64,000 bases of DNA from Glossina fuscipes (GCF_014805625.2 NW_023998414.1:40435794-40499793); one strand, 5' to 3'. Positions 38,560 through 52,196 are shown, counted from the stretch's first letter. Translations and numbers: made by a program. Notes: generated by a model not told the origin, from the sequence alone.

Positions 38560-40740
38560 TACTTTTTTTTTTTAATCGACATTTTTTAAGAAATTAAGTG
38601 AAGGAGTAGAAACCAAAAAAAAAAAAACAACGACTTAGTAATTATGCACATAAAGTTAAATATATATAAATATATTTAAATATATATATACATATACATA
38701 TATATATATATATATATATATCTACTGTGTATTCGATGTACTGAAAATTTGTTTGTATTGATAGTGGCTGCTTGCATTAAACTGGGAAAAGGGGCCACTG
38801 AAGCGAAGAAGACGATCAAGTTGGCTTGCAGGGCAAATGTTGCGAGGCAGTTAGAAAATGGTTTGCAAGAGTTTCCCTGCCAGCATTTGTTGCCTTCAAA
38901 ACGATGAAAATTTGCCTACGTTCGTCCTTCTCTAGTCAAAGCAACCCATGGAAATGATTTGCCTGCTGTGTACCTTCGTAGGCGTGAGATGGGATAGTAA
39001 CGGAAGATTACCACCTTACAAACAACTTTTCTAACTTATTTAGTCAAGGCGCTATTTCGTCACCATTCTTTAATACTTTTCTAAGCATTTAAGGGAATTT
39101 CATCCCCTTTGGATTATCGCATCGTTATTATACTTTTTCGATGAACGATTCAAGCGATTATGTAAACTCGGCTTTGCTCAACTTACGTCATTAAGAAGAC
39201 TCCTCAATTCAGTACAATTTGTCTTAGGACAAATCTGTGACTCCCACGATTTAATTTTTTGCAATGCTTACTATGCAGTTCCGTTCTCCTCATTCTCCTT
39301 TTTGACCTCCTTATTTGACTATTTACTCGATTTAAGATTTAGCTCTTGCTACTTAAGTTATGGGACTAGTTTTGCTGGCAAGTCTTACATTAGGATAAAT
39401 ACTTAACTTTCTTGTTCATAGAAATTTTTGTTAATATTATTAAAACTAAATGCCGTCATCTATTTTAAATTAGAGAGTTACAGGAATGATTATCACTGCA
39501 TTTATAGTTAGTTTACTTTACTCTCGAGAAGTGTGAATTTTTCCCTCTTCGCTTTAATTCTCCCAAATTGCTTTGTATTTTCACTAATTTATTTTGTGTT
39601 ATGTTACTGGCTGTATTTAGCTAATGGTGTATTTAAAATAAATAAAATAAAAGTTGCGCTGAAAGCTACTTTTCCAACAGAGGGCCATATCCATCTGACT
39701 AGCACTATTTCAGATCAAAGCAGTTATATGTAGCAGAAGAGAAGCTCTGCAAGTTCGAAGATGTATGAAAAGATGGCTCGATGACTATTCCAACTCGGAA
39801 CGGTAAAGTTTGTACTGCAAGGGCCAGAAGCCATATGTGATGGTGGTCCATAATTTGATTTTTAAACTGTGGAACAAATATGTTTTAAATAAAGTTGAAT
39901 GTCACCAAAAAATTAAAGAGAAGAGAATTTATTAACACACCTACACCGGAGAAAGAGTATATGCAAGTACTAAGCATTATAATTTACATGTTAAGTGAAC
40001 ATAAACAACGTGCACGCGTACACCTTCTATATAAGTGGCGTAAACAGAAACGCTTATGTTCGGATAGAAAGACAAATGAATTTATGGTGCAACTACACAC
40101 CGTGCATAGACAAGTCACTTTCTCTGTTAGTATAGTAGTTTGTTTCTTCTTTTCTTCTCTTTCATTTTATTTTTCACCCACTACCTAAGGCGAAACTTAT
40201 GTTAGTTTTGTCATTCCGCCTGTCGCGTTTAACCTAACGTTACTCTTCCTCTTTGCTAGTAGTCGCACGGCATTGAATGAAGCATACATTTACCTGTTAG
40301 TCAATACATTTGTTGACAGCACAAGATTGAGAATTGACGAATTGACGTCTCACTGATCGCATTCAATTCTTTAGACTGAATAAAGGGCTGAAATCGCTTA
40401 TATATTGTTATGTTTTTTAATTCCTTTGAAAAAGTAAAAAAAAAAAAAAAAAAAAAACACCGTTCGTTACTAAGAGTCTATTGACTAGGGACCGTTTTCA
40501 ATAAGAATTGAACTGCGAGTTATATAAAGTTAACTTTAAGTTAACACCCAATCTATTCCGCGGCATACGGTTATACTCTAATTGAAGCTTAAGCTGGACT
40601 GTAAAGTTATATCCAGTGAAACAGAGAAAAGTGAACAAATGGCGACAGCGTTTACATGTTTTATGCAATGAAACATGAAAAACTGTGAGAAAACTCTTGC
40701 TGGCAGCAAAAAATGTCATCAAAATATTTTAACTAACAGT
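38560..40740. other. No gene seen
   Basis: TA-rich runs to 38722, then moderately complex DNA without splice-supported frames. Short T- and A-runs at 38568 and 40436. Confidence 0.55.
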
Positions 40741-40751
40741 TAACAAATTAT

Positions 40752-41045
40752 ATGTTAATGGACCTTGTTTCCTTTCCTTGTTCCTCTTTCTCATTAAATA
40801 AGTTGTGTGAAAATAAGCCAAGACTTTTGGAAAATTTCTCTACGTTTCGATTTGATACTGTCTCAATGGAATCACCAAGTTTTCATCGATTCATGCCCAA
40901 ATTATTTATGCCAGTCATTCCTGAAGCGTTTGGTAACGTGCACTCGAAAGCAAATCACTTAACTTATGACAACAATGATATTGGAGATGGACAAAGGAAT
41001 TTTGTACGAGTTTTAATTTACTTGAAAAGTCTTAGGGATACATAA
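40752..41045 (+). CDS. Open frame of 97 codons, possible small gene or last exon
   Basis: The frame can start at ATG 40752 or, as an exon, just after the pyrimidine tract ending in AAATAAG at 40802. It includes LLENFSTFRFDTVSMESP, FMPKLFMPVIPEAFGNVH and ends YLKSLRDT before TAA. AATAAA follows at 41060-41065, only 15 nt after the stop, which is close but possible. There is no signal peptide, membrane segment or recognised domain. An open frame this long is not rare by chance in 64 kb, so the call rests on the acceptor and poly(A) motif together. Confidence 0.28.
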   Translation: MLMDLVSFPCSSFSLNKLCENKPRLLENFSTFRFDTVSMESPSFHRFMPKLFMPVIPEAFGNVHSKANHLTYDNNDIGDGQRNFVRVLIYLKSLRDT

Positions 41046-41059
41046 TGAACTGCTTTTGT

Positions 41060-41065
41060 AATAAA
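41060..41065 (+). promoter_or_regulatory. Candidate poly(A) signal
   Basis: AATAAA immediately after the 97-codon frame at 40752-41045. Weak alone. Confidence 0.22.
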
Positions 41066-41239
41066 TAATAACACTTTTCCGATAGGCAGTTGGAAAAAGT
41101 AAAAAAACAAAAAACAAAAACAAGTTAAGACATTATAACGAGGCACGGCCCATCATTGTATAACCCACACCTTTTTGTCTAAAGCAGTCATTCATTTCAC
41201 GACTTTCTCGAATAAGGCGTTGTGTGGCATATAATCCGG

Positions 41240-41410
41240 AAAGCGGTTCGATCCGAAACATTTTCAATAACGTTCGTGCTTGTGTCAACGCACATCTTTG
41301 TAACAAAATTCATCGATGCGATCTGTGGGTTGAACACAAGTAAGCAAGGCCGACACGGGGGCAGGACGCACAGACGCACAGACGCACAGACGCACAGGCA
41401 ACCTTAGGTC
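41240..41410 (+). repeat. R2 family copy with (CGCACAGA)n tract
   Basis: TTTTCAATAACGTTCGTGC, GTGTCAACGCACATCTTTG, GTAACAAAATTCATCGATGC and a CTGTGGGTTGAACACAAG block lead into CGCACAGACGCACAGACGCA (41368-41397). The same blocks occur reversed at 47100-47265. Confidence 0.42.
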
Positions 41411-42020
41411 GACTGAGAAAGTGATTTTGAATGGTCTGTTCTAGGGTGTTGCCTACATTCGCACACATTTAACAAATCCTTTTGCCAGCTGTGTTACAAA
41501 CACAGTTTAAAGTTATGATTAGTTAAGCTTTCGAACATCAAACTCATCATACGCTTCACTTCAAAAATGACGATAAATTGCTCGCAATGCTGAATAGGAA
41601 AACGTCAGACTGTCATTTAGTTCCGTTGTCGTGAACACTTCTAGACGCAATTCTTTGATTAAAAATCGTCGAAGTTAGCAAGCAAGTCGCAAGTCATGCT
41701 TACTGAGCACGATTATGTTTATAAGATTTTTTCATTTAATTATTGAATTTTTCATAATTTTTAATTTTTTTTTCGTTCGTCAAAAGCTCAAAACGTTTTA
41801 TTAAAAATTTGTTTATTTCCAGATTTCCTTTATAGCTGCTATGTATCGTCGGAAATGCAATCAATTAAATCCGTATATTTGTTATAGGTTAGGTATCTGA
41901 AATTCGCCGTAAGGAGTTTGCAGTCCTTAGATGTTTTCTTTATAATTTTTCCCGTTAATATTAAGCGTTTCTAACAACAACACTAAAGCATAAGCAAAGT
42001 GAAGTTAAAGGAATATAAAA

Positions 42021-42060
<40 letters not shown>

Positions 42061-42793
42061 AGTTTAGAGCTAAGCATATGTAGTATATATTTTTATTCAA
42101 CACTTTCTTATACCTTGTTTTTCTATTATGAAAAGCCAACGACAATATCAAAGAAGAGACAACAACAGCAAGCAGTAAGCAGCAAGCAGTAAACAACAAA
42201 CAAATAAATTTTGTATAAAAGCCACATTTATGTTGTATTAGAGTGCGGTTGAGTGCTTTCTTTTTACATGTCAGCAGCACTTAGTTAAGAGCTGGATTTC
42301 GGTACATAATGTCGTACGTGAATACATACACACTTTTATAAATTTATCTGCTTGTTTGTATGTTCTCGTCATGTGTATAAATAATAAAATATTTATTTCT
42401 AAGTAGGTAGATGCTTTACTAAACTTTACATATGCAAGTATTACGTAAGTAATTTTTTTTTTTTTTTTTTTGCAAAATATGTTATACTTAGCTTACTTAT
42501 GATTTTTATAAGCATTTTTCTTCATTCTTTATTCTTTTCTTTTTTTTGCGTTCTTTGTTTTTCTTTTTGTGTTCGCTTATTGCAACGCATCATCAAAAAC
42601 AATATTCATACACCAGCATGGAATCGCGGTAGACTAGTTTCGTCATCCCATTCATAATGGAAGAATAGATTCTTGAAGTATGAACAACATGGATACATTT
42701 TGTTTTTTTATTTGGCAGATATATTAAATTCTTTTTTATGGCGGAGAACTGTATTTTTCGTTTTACTTTTCTTTAAAGCTTTTTATTTTGGTA

Positions 42794-42799
42794 TTTATT
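42794..42799 (-). promoter_or_regulatory. Candidate poly(A) signal
   Basis: AATAAA on the minus strand 55 nt past the stop of the candidate exon at 42854-43016. A second copy lies at 42782-42787. Confidence 0.25.
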
Positions 42800-42853
42800 G
42801 GAGTTGCTTTTGATTGGACATACAACAATTAAGTAGATGGGCAGAAGGGACTT

Positions 42854-43016
42854 TTAAAATTGGGATTTCATGCTAATTGTTTGCTTGTAGCAACTTAAAC
42901 GCATAATCTCATCTTCTCTGATTGTTGCGGGGTGAGGCAACAATTCATTATCATTCGAGGGAAACTTTTCCGCGTTAATCGAATTGCGAACATATTTAAC
43001 TTCCTCTAAAATGCGA
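42854..43016 (-). CDS. Candidate terminal coding exon, unidentified gene
   Basis: The minus strand reads a pyrimidine-rich stretch (TTTGCTCTTATTTTTCC) then AAAG. One base later a frame runs RILEEVKYVRNSINAEKF to YKQTISMKSQF and a TAA, about 54 residues. AATAAA hexamers follow at 42794-42799 and 42782-42787, within 75 nt. Signals and spacing fit a last exon, but the acceptor ends AAAG rather than the preferred CAG, and no homologue is recognised. Confidence 0.3.
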
Positions 43017-43389
43017 CTTTGGAAAAATAAGAGCAAACGTTATTTGGGCGAACTAATATCCGTATTGTCGAACGTGTTGTTTAGAGCGGATCGTTATAAA
43101 TCAAAAATCTTATGTACCGCACTTTAGAGCTCACATATAGGCAATGTTTTGATGAATTTATGTTCTCTTGTACTTTTCGATACCAGTTAGTTTGTGCGTA
43201 ATGAAGTATCATTTAATTTGGGATACAAATATTGCCGATAGATTTTATTCTCTTATTTCCAGAAGAAGAATAAGAAGAAGATATATTAAAAAAAAATGCA
43301 ATATGAGCAGATATAATTGGCATAGTAAAGAGATATTCATTTTGAGAGATAAACTTACACTTCGATCGAACGATTGTAACTAGCAGAGT

Positions 43390-44270
43390 TGACGAACCGA
43401 TAATTGGCCATCATTAGTTAAGGTTATTATGAGCAATTAAGAGATCGGTAAGGCATTATCTTTTTGCGAAATCCTGTGGACTAATTATGGTTCCCTAAAA
43501 ATTTTCGTATAAATAAAAATGTAGCAATACAACGAACCCGATGATTAAACCAATAATTGGTTTCCAAAGTGGTGAACTCATATCTTTTTTATGAAAAGCA
43601 TTGTCAGGAATGATGAATTGATGATGAATTGAGAGTGACCGCAAAACAAACAACAACACCAACATTTGAAGCGCTTGCGAGAGCGATCATATTGTCTGCT
43701 TGTTAGAAAGAAAAAAAAAAAAAAAGAAAAGACTTCACTTCACAAACTTTTTGGGCAATAAATTAAATTTGCATTTGGTTCAGTGTTTGACTGTCAAGAA
43801 TCAGAATTTCTACAAGCAAATGATCATAAAGTGAACAAAAAATGACGAAATTCTATTGTGTAAATATGCGAGATACAGTATGGAGGATCGGCAATCAACT
43901 TTCATAAAAGTGTATTATGTGGTGGGTGTCTAAAATTCACTCTGAAACATATATAATATCTTTTGTTTTTATATATATGTATTTTGATTTTTTTTTTAAA
44001 GCAACGTTTAACATAAAACAAAATCATAGTTAAAAAGGGGGAAAAGGAAATATATTAAGTGCGTTTTTTTAAATCATTAAAAACCGTAAAAATTAACCCA
44101 GATGCATAAATCTATATAATTAAATACATATATACTCATATATACACACGTATATAAATATATATATATACATACTCAATATATATACATACACATTTAT
44201 ATGTATGCACTTATATATGTACTTACATATATACTTATATGTACTTATATAAATTTATTTGTGTGTGTGC

Positions 44271-44301
<31 letters not shown>

Positions 44302-46360
44302 ATAAATAAAATTAATATGGAACTTTAAAAAGTGTTTTGCAGCAAAAAAAAAAAAAAAAAAAAAACATAATACTTGAAAAAAAGGAAGCAAATCCCGCCA
44401 ACAACAATCGAAGTTATGTAACGAGCGCGAAAGTATCATGATTTTTCATAAATATTCATAAATAAATTTTAAATAACACCCATTATTCAACGCTACATAC
44501 GCTTTAACAACGGCAACGACTATACATGACCAGCAACAACAATAACAACAATAATAACAAAAAGAACAAGAACAACAACAGTAACAATGATAGCAGCAAT
44601 AGCAGCATCAGCAGTCTTGCATTTTGCAAACAAATTGAGAACGGATATCACTCATTCATATACATAATATGTTATGACTTTATTTTGCATAATGGTATGC
44701 AGCAGCAGCTATACAGCATGGCGTTGTGTTGTATAGCAATAGCGTAGCAATAGCAGCAATAGTTGCCGCTCATTGTTTGCAGATAATGTGCATGCATCTG
44801 CAGTATTGAAACACAAACAACACATATACATACACGCACGTATAACAGATATGCAGTTAGTGTTATGTGTAGAAACATAAAGATACGCATATATATGTAT
44901 ATGTATTTGTAAGTATAGGTATGAACCAATACGTAGGCCATCATCTACCATATCGTTTTATTCATATATAGCATGATTTATATATATATAGCATTTTGCA
45001 CATATTTATGTCAATGTTTTATATTTGGACTACACGCACACTAGTACTTTTTTCGAAAAAAAAAAAAATAAAATAAATAAATAAATAAAAAATAAATAAA
45101 TAAATAAATAACTAAATATACACACACCGATTACATACACGCCCAGTATTTTGTCCATTCATTCGGCCTAGGTATATATGTATATATATAGATATAGATA
45201 TGCATATCACTATATATCAGCTTGTTTTAAATGCCATTGTATTAAAATATATTATTTATATACCGATATGCATGTACGCACACATATATATATATATATA
45301 TATGCATGCGTGTATATGTATTTGCATTGCGGTATAAATTGGTAAACATAACTTAATTTCTTGAATAGATAAAGATTAAAATAACAACAAATTACGAACA
45401 ATTTATTTATACTGCGGTTATAGAGACTATACCCAAATATCGAATGCACACTTGGCGTATGAGTGATAACTAACTAACACATAAATTTAAGCAAATGAAT
45501 GGCTAAATTGCAATATCCATCAATGTGTTGATATGAATTTTTCAATTAAGTTTGAATTAAGTAAAAAAATTCGAAACAAATTCGCGTTTATTTCAGTTTT
45601 CTTCTAACGATTTGACCACAAGCTCATAGGAGCATATATCATATACATATTCATTGATACTTGCATTAATGTGATCGCGCTGGATGTTGGATAATACTGA
45701 CCGTGTCCTTTAGTGAACAGCGATTGTATTAAGTTTTTTTTTTTTGTATTAGGTATGTGCACCAACACGTTTTTGTGTCAAATTTCTGATTAACATTTGG
45801 AAAAAATAATTAAATATTAAAGAAATTTTGCCTCTTCCCCAAGATAGCTCAGTCTTTTATTGGCGAGGAGGTGTGACTGCAAAAGTTAAACAAAAAAAGG
45901 AAATAAATACCTAAATAAGAAATAAGATCATGCTCTATGTTGTAAGGAATGCAAAAAATTATCGTAAAAAGTTGAAGCAAGATCGACCACAGTAGGTAAG
46001 CTACGTTTTAAAAAATGTTAGAAAATTGATACAATGCCACTGTTTTCACAGGTTTTATTAGAAAACCCTAATTTCATTACCCCGACCAGGATTCATCATC
46101 ACCAGAACTCTTCATATACATTTCCCTCCTCGTGATCATGGCGATGAAATTAATTTTTCATAATATCTTTCGGTGTCCACTATAACATATCAAAAGTTTT
46201 TGTGTACCGTTGTGTGTCTGAAAATTGTCAAGACTCGATTTGTGCATTGCACGCTCGATGTAGTATACGGTACTGCAACTGCGGATGACAATTAGTCGCA
46301 ATGACGTAGTTTTTTGGCTGTGTAGCTCTTATCGTTTTGCTAATTATTCAATTGGTTCTC
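43390..46360. other. No gene seen
   Basis: Microsatellite-rich: TATA runs, (GT)n at 44261, AAC/CAG strings at 44530-44610, (AAAT)n at 45063-45112. Confidence 0.6.
44261..44301 (+). repeat. (GT)n microsatellite
   Basis: About 20 GT units with a GC interruption. Confidence 0.95.
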
Positions 46361-46373
46361 TTTTAAATTGCAG

Positions 46374-46437
46374 CAAATCGCAACTTGGCGAAGATAGGCA
46401 AATGCATAGAGATATGTGGATGGCTTTGTTTCGATAA
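46374..46437 (+). CDS. Candidate short terminal exon, unidentified
   Basis: A good acceptor (TTCTCTTTTAAATTGCAG, ending at 46373) leads, after one base, into KSQLGEDRQMHRDMWMALFR and TAA. A second frame from the same acceptor stays open for 67 codons to 46582 but is hydrophobic and less convincing. Twenty codons is too short for certainty. The acceptor and the phase (one base first, as at 21931) are the only support. Confidence 0.2.
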
Positions 46438-47099
46438 TTTTCTAGCAGTATTGAGTACGTATTTCTATATCATGGCTTCATTTGTATCAGGAAAGTTTAC
46501 AAGGAATGCCAGTAACTGGCACTTATCAGCCGTTTCTTTTAAAGGTGTGGCAAGTCTATTTTTGAAAAAAAATGAAAAATGATCTTTTTTTCCGTAAGCC
46601 ATTTGTAGTCAAAACAAAAAATCCAATATTCGGAAAATGGAAGTATTGGCAATTAAGGGCATTTTAAATATGTGTACCTTGAAAGTGGTGCATGTCGATC
46701 AATTCCTTTTATATATACCACGTTGTTGAAGACATATCTAAATTTTTAGTACATAAAAGGAAACGAATAAAATCTTTTTCAATCTAAATTTTGGAGGAAG
46801 TGCTATTCGAGCGAAAGAAAAATGCCGCGAGCGACCCTGTATGAGGATATGATGGATTTATTACCATGTATATCTCCCACCCACTCGTCATGACTATAAG
46901 TTCAATAGAATTATATCCAGAAAGTAAGCGATTAATGAAATTGAAATTCTTAATAGAGATGAATTGTTTTTTATTATATTCTATTTTCTACTGCTATTTA
47001 AAAACCCTTTTCTTTATTATAACCTACGCCACATGCGATGCGAGGATATTTTAACATTGTGCGAATGTATGCAACAGCCAGAAGAGCTTGAGGAAGACG

Positions 47100-47265
47100 C
47101 ACCTTTTACTATACGATCGATCTAAATTTGTTAACCTGTCGGTCCGTCTTGTTGCCTTGTATTCAGCCCATAGATTGCAAATTTTCGAAATTTTTTGATG
47201 AAATTTGTTACAATGACTAGCCTTGGCCCAAGGGTGAACGCTATTGAAAATAGAGCGGATCAACT
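47100..47265 (-). repeat. R2 family copy
   Basis: In reverse: TTTTCAATAGCGTTCACCC, TTGGGCCAAGG, GTAACAAATTTCATC, TATGGGCTGAATACAAGG, AAGACGGACCGACAGG. It ends about 70 bp before the R1 copy at 47333. Confidence 0.42.
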
Positions 47266-47332
47266 TACTTTCATTATATGAACAACTCTACGGTGCTGTA
47301 AGGCCCTAACCCAACGGAATGTTTTTCCTTAT

Positions 47333-47999
47333 TATACCCAACAGCGAAGGATGAGGAGTACCCCCCACTCTGCACCAAATTTTGGTCTGTGCCTCAGTCC
47401 GTCCGTTGTAATGGCAGTTTTAACATTCTGTCAGAACGTTTGCAACGTCTCGAGGGAAGCATCAGATACACCGCAAAGTTCTATTCTATTCTCGATGAGC
47501 AGCAAATTCTGAATCAAATAAATCATATTCATCTGTCCGTCCATCAGTCTACCCAAATGTCTGTTGTAAGCATCCTCCATATATATGGAATGTTGTGGCA
47601 CGCAGTTGAATGTATAAGGCCTTGGGCAGTTTTAAATACACCTAAGAATGTGCAGTGATCTGTCCACGTGTCGGTCTATTGTCTATGGTAAGCGTTCTAC
47701 CGTTCGCCTATGAACTTGCAAGAGAATTTGGAAAGGATCTAACCTATTCAAAGAACACGCCCACAACATGCCTAACACGTCTATATAACAAAAATTGTGA
47801 AATCTTTAGTTTTCCGCGTTTTTTGCTTATTACTCCTACGGTATAACATATACACACATATATTTAATTTAGAAACTAGAAAAAATCGGCCGCGCCCCTC
47901 GAACATTATAGAGTATGAAAATTTAGTTCTTTTACGTTTTTTCAGGATCATGGTGATGGGTATAAGTGATTCGGTGGAGAACGAATATAATTTTCCTTC
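47333..47999 (+). repeat. R1 family copy
   Basis: Left end TTATACCCAACAGCGAAGGATG, internal AGAACGTTTGCAACGTCTC and GATGAGCAGCAAATTCTG, CTGTCCGTCCATC. The right end has ATGAAAATTTAGTTCTTTTA, GGTGATGGGTATAAG and GAATATAATTTTCC, which match the reverse complement of 59690-59800. Open frames within are chance. Confidence 0.55.
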
Positions 48000-49930
48000 T
48001 TGGTGTTTATAATAAATTCGCATTATCTAATACCAAAATGTACAAGGAATGTGTTCATTAGCGTTTATCAATATTTTTGAACATATTGGAATGCAAACCT
48101 TTGAATATTTCGCAATAACAAAAAATCAACTTGACCCAGTTTCAAAATTAACGATGCATATAACGATGCTACAGTGCTACAGATTTAACAACAATTTGAT
48201 TCTTTTATGTTAGCTTTCTCGAATTCTTGGGAATATTGTGGCTTAGAAAATAAAGGTAAGTTATTCGCATAGGTATGGCAAATAGAATTTTGAAAGAGGT
48301 TTAGGACGAAATGAAACTTTTTTTTGCCCAATTATTTGTAAAATTATTCGCTCAAATAATATTTATATATGAAATATTGAATGCTTTTGCTACGAGGGGC
48401 GTTTGTGGGCGAATTAGTTTTATTTTCAATTTTTTCTGCGACCATGAACTAGATATATAAATGCTAATCGGCATATACTTGAAGATGTACAAATGCAAAG
48501 CGAAGCATACACAAATTTTATAGGATCAGCGCCTTTCCCTTCCGATCGCCAACACATCGATTTATTCAAGTAAGAACTTTGTGAGTGAAGTGAACAAAAA
48601 CACAAAACAAATTATCATTAAAAAGTAGTAGGACTAACTTTTCTTCAATCATTATCATGTGGTGCCTTGCCTCGAGCCAACAATTTGCTCGCCATTCCTC
48701 GTTTGAGCGAAGCTGAATTACGTTAATTTTGGAATTACCATGACACGTCTGCCTTCTTTCTTAGAGAACTTTTTCTCCAAAAGTTCGGCTCGTACTGGTC
48801 CGCGACAAACGTATTCGTGTAGCTTAACCCCGTCTGCCTTCTGGGTAATCGCAAAGTTGAAGAAGTCGTTCCTGGTATATCCTTTTTAGCTCAATTAAAG
48901 AAAATGTCTTCTTCTAGATAAAAGTTACGGCATCGTAACAGTCACTGTACTACCAAGCGAATAAAAAGAAACCTTCTCGTTCAAAATAGGCTCGCGTTAG
49001 ACGCGTAAGACGGCGCATCTTGATATAACTCATTTCAGTTCATCTAAAGTTCGGATTAGTCTTTTCGATGCGAAAATACAAAAATACGGTATTAGTACAA
49101 TTTTTTCGCCTTGTGCTGATATCATAACAAAATCATAGTCCAATAAATAGGATGTTAATACAGTATTCCACCCTTACTCTAATATAAACAAAATTTTTCA
49201 CTTTTTTTTTTTTTTTTGCGTAATTCGCAATGCACTTAGGAAATGCCCCCTACATTTATATAAACAGGCTATTGATCTGAGAGAAGAGAGAAGGGGAAAA
49301 AGGGATGGCTACAGATACCAATCGGTAATTGTTGTGCTTTTCCGGTTGGAAAATTCGTTGCGAGTAATTGATTAATTAATTCAAATTAATTAAAAACAAG
49401 CTTGAAATCTTCCAAGCTTGCAATGAGTCAGCTATGTGACGTATATATTAAGGTAATATGCGTTAAATGAATTTTCCGAAACCGAATTAGGCGGCATATG
49501 GAAATAAAGCTAACACATGCAAATTTAGCGTCAATCGATAGACAAATGAGTATATATGCAGAAATAAAAAGGGGATGGCATAGCCGGTAAGACATCGTCA
49601 TCAAATGTTCCATATCTTATCAGATCGTTAAGCCTGCTAGTCATTACAAAATAGTTCTGCATTGAAAGAATCCAGCTTTAGTCAAATTTCTTAGAAAGCA
49701 ATTATTTGGAAATCGCTGACAGAGCCGTTCGGATAAAGACTTTCGAATTTAGTAGGCAACCCTTTAACGTTATAAAAGGGGATTGAGGAAGACGTTATTA
49801 ACTTTTTTGGAGGTTCCGATATTTATTAATTCACTCATTCATTTCAAAAGAAAATTGGCTGCAAAAATGTCAACTGATGCTTTGATGATATTACACAGCA
49901 TATAAAATTTGTTTGAGCATATCTGGATCA
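48000..49930. other. No gene identified
   Basis: On the minus strand 48739-48885 is open for about 50 codons (HEYVCRGPVRAELLEKKF), and the same frame continues upstream with scattered stops to about 49120, as a decayed coding sequence might. Family unknown. Confidence 0.4.
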
Positions 49931-49938
49931 GATTGTAA

Positions 49939-50540
49939 AACTGCCCATACTTTAAATTTGTTAGTTCATTCAGTTGGGATACGACTTCGGCGGATCTCGC
50001 GTACTGGGCAGCACCGACGCGTCGCAAAGAACCCGGAACGGATTCAAAAGTCATAGTTATATCGACACTGGCGAAGCCTTACGAATATGAAATTCCTAGA
50101 AGATCGATTAGGGACATTATAAGCTTAGTTAGGAACAAGATATCGGGGATGGATCTTCGCTTGAGTGAGGGATTGCCTAATAATAGCATTTTCGTCCTCG
50201 ATTACTTTTGTTGTTTAACTTGACGAAATTGGCTGTGGATGCCCACCAAACACGCTTAGAAGCTTATGATGATGATGGTGCTCCATCGCATCCTAATGTC
50301 ATTTTGGCAACTTGTTGCAAGAGAGAATGGGAAGATCTGCCACACCCAGCTTGTTCACAAGACATGGAGTTTTCTGAATACTATTTGTTCAGATCGATGC
50401 AGCATGGCATTGCTTGCACGCAGCTTCGCACAGTTGAGGAAGTGAGAAAATGTGTCGATGATTGGATCGCTGCCAAACCAATTTAAGTTCTTCCAACATG
50501 ATACCGACAATGATGGAAAATATTTAATTTTAAATATGTA
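49939..50540 (+). mobile_element. Mariner transposase remnant, C-terminal half
   Basis: A frame at 50208-50486 matches the mariner catalytic region: DDGAPSHPN (second catalytic Asp block), WEDLPHPACSQD, then SEYYLFRSMQHGIA and VRKCVDDWIAAKP. The third catalytic Asp has become Glu (SEYYLF), and a frameshift precedes the C-terminal NDGKYL. The upstream open frame 49939-50223 ends LPNNSIFVLDYFC, which fits the segment before this region, so it is probably the same element. No TIR was found. Confidence 0.65.
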
Positions 50541-50759
50541 TTGCTCCAATTTTTCTCAACAAATGCTTTTTCCAAGTGAAAGGACTAACAAAATTGATGT
50601 AACCACCAAATATGTAAGGAATAAATCGAAACGGGCCCAAGTGACTGCTTTGATTGACTGTATCTGCGGTCTTAGGAAAGTCGTTCGAGGAGATTGCGTT
50701 GTGCAGAACTTTAAAGGATCAAATTTAATGGTAGGAGGATATCCGTTCAATTAAGTGTG

Positions 50760-52190
50760 AGCCAGATTGTTTCCGGTCCTGGTTCTGGGAACATATATAT
50801 ATCGATATATATATATATATATATATGTATATACCGAAAAGACATGAATTTTTAAGACTTGGCAGGTTTTGAAAGTAATGCGCCTCTTTTAGTAGATACG
50901 ATACCTATATCTAGATAACCATACAGTTGTTATGAGTCAGAGCCTGGTGCCGCTGAGCATGTCCCAGCTCCAGGAAATGGGCAAAAGTCCTCAAAATATA
51001 TGTAGATATATGTATTAAAGTAATTTATATTTTTACATTATTTTTAAAAATAAATTTTAACTGGGGTTTGCAACATATTGTCAACTAAATATGTTAATTT
51101 ATGGTTTTGAAACGTAACCCCTATGTGCAAGTGAATATAAACACTTACACACCCACGCGCTACGCACTAAAAACATTTAAAATTAGAAGTCAAAAGCTTT
51201 AAAATTTCACGCTTTCATGTTTAGAAACGCTTTATAATGATTTCCTACCAAAAAAAAAAAAAAAAAAAAAAAATTCAACGTTTTGTGTCAGCAACTTTCC
51301 TAAAACTCTTTTAAAATTTATATGCACATATATATATATATATCTATATATATTTTGTATATGTATTTTGATTATTTAGTTGCCACGTTCACAACTTACC
51401 CCTAGGGCGGTATACATATGCATAAGTGCATAAACGTATGGTTTCTATTATATATTATTCACGTACAGACAATATAAACTAATAAAAATATAACGCTAGA
51501 TAGCTATTTTTTTTTTTTTCCTAGTTTAATAAAGCAAAGTTTTTAATAGTTATTTCATGTATTTTTTTTTAATTTTTTTTATTTTTATTACCGCTTATGT
51601 GAAAAACATGAAAAAAAAAAGTGAAAAAATAAAATTCTTAAATAAATTTTCATTTACACAAGCATGCATCGATGGTGTCATCCATATGTTTGAAGTAAAA
51701 AAGAAAAAGAAAAAAAAAAAAAAAAACAAAATAAAATGAAATAAAAAAAAATATTGCTTTTTTTATTACATTTTACTCAAAACTAACTAAAACAGAAGAG
51801 ACTTTAAATTTTCATTTTACTGTAACTGTGGAGAATGGTCATTAGATTTAACATTAATTAAAACAATATTCAAATCCAGGTATAACAATAAAAACGCACG
51901 TACATGCATTGTATGCAAATATATTGTGTGCGCCGGTTTGGATGAATGGGTGTTTACCATGTTTATGGTATTGCTATTGTAATCTGTCAGCTAGATTAGA
52001 ACAGACCAAGCGGAAAATAAAGATAATAGGTGAGGAGAGAATAAAGAATTGTTGCAACTAATGGTACGATGACCTGCTTGTATGTATATCACGCCTCTCA
52101 ATAAATTATCAGTCTGACACTCGGGTAACAGCACTGTTGACAGATCCGTACGATTTCGGAATCGTACTAACCTTAAATTTCACGACATTT
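50760..52190. other. No gene seen
   Basis: TA runs at 50803-50830 and 51330, A-run at 51251, A/T-rich to 51760. Confidence 0.6.
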
Positions 52191-52196
52191 CGATCC

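Noticed and set aside
47389..47658. An 89-codon plus-strand frame
   Set aside because: It is inside an R1 copy and is not open in other copies.
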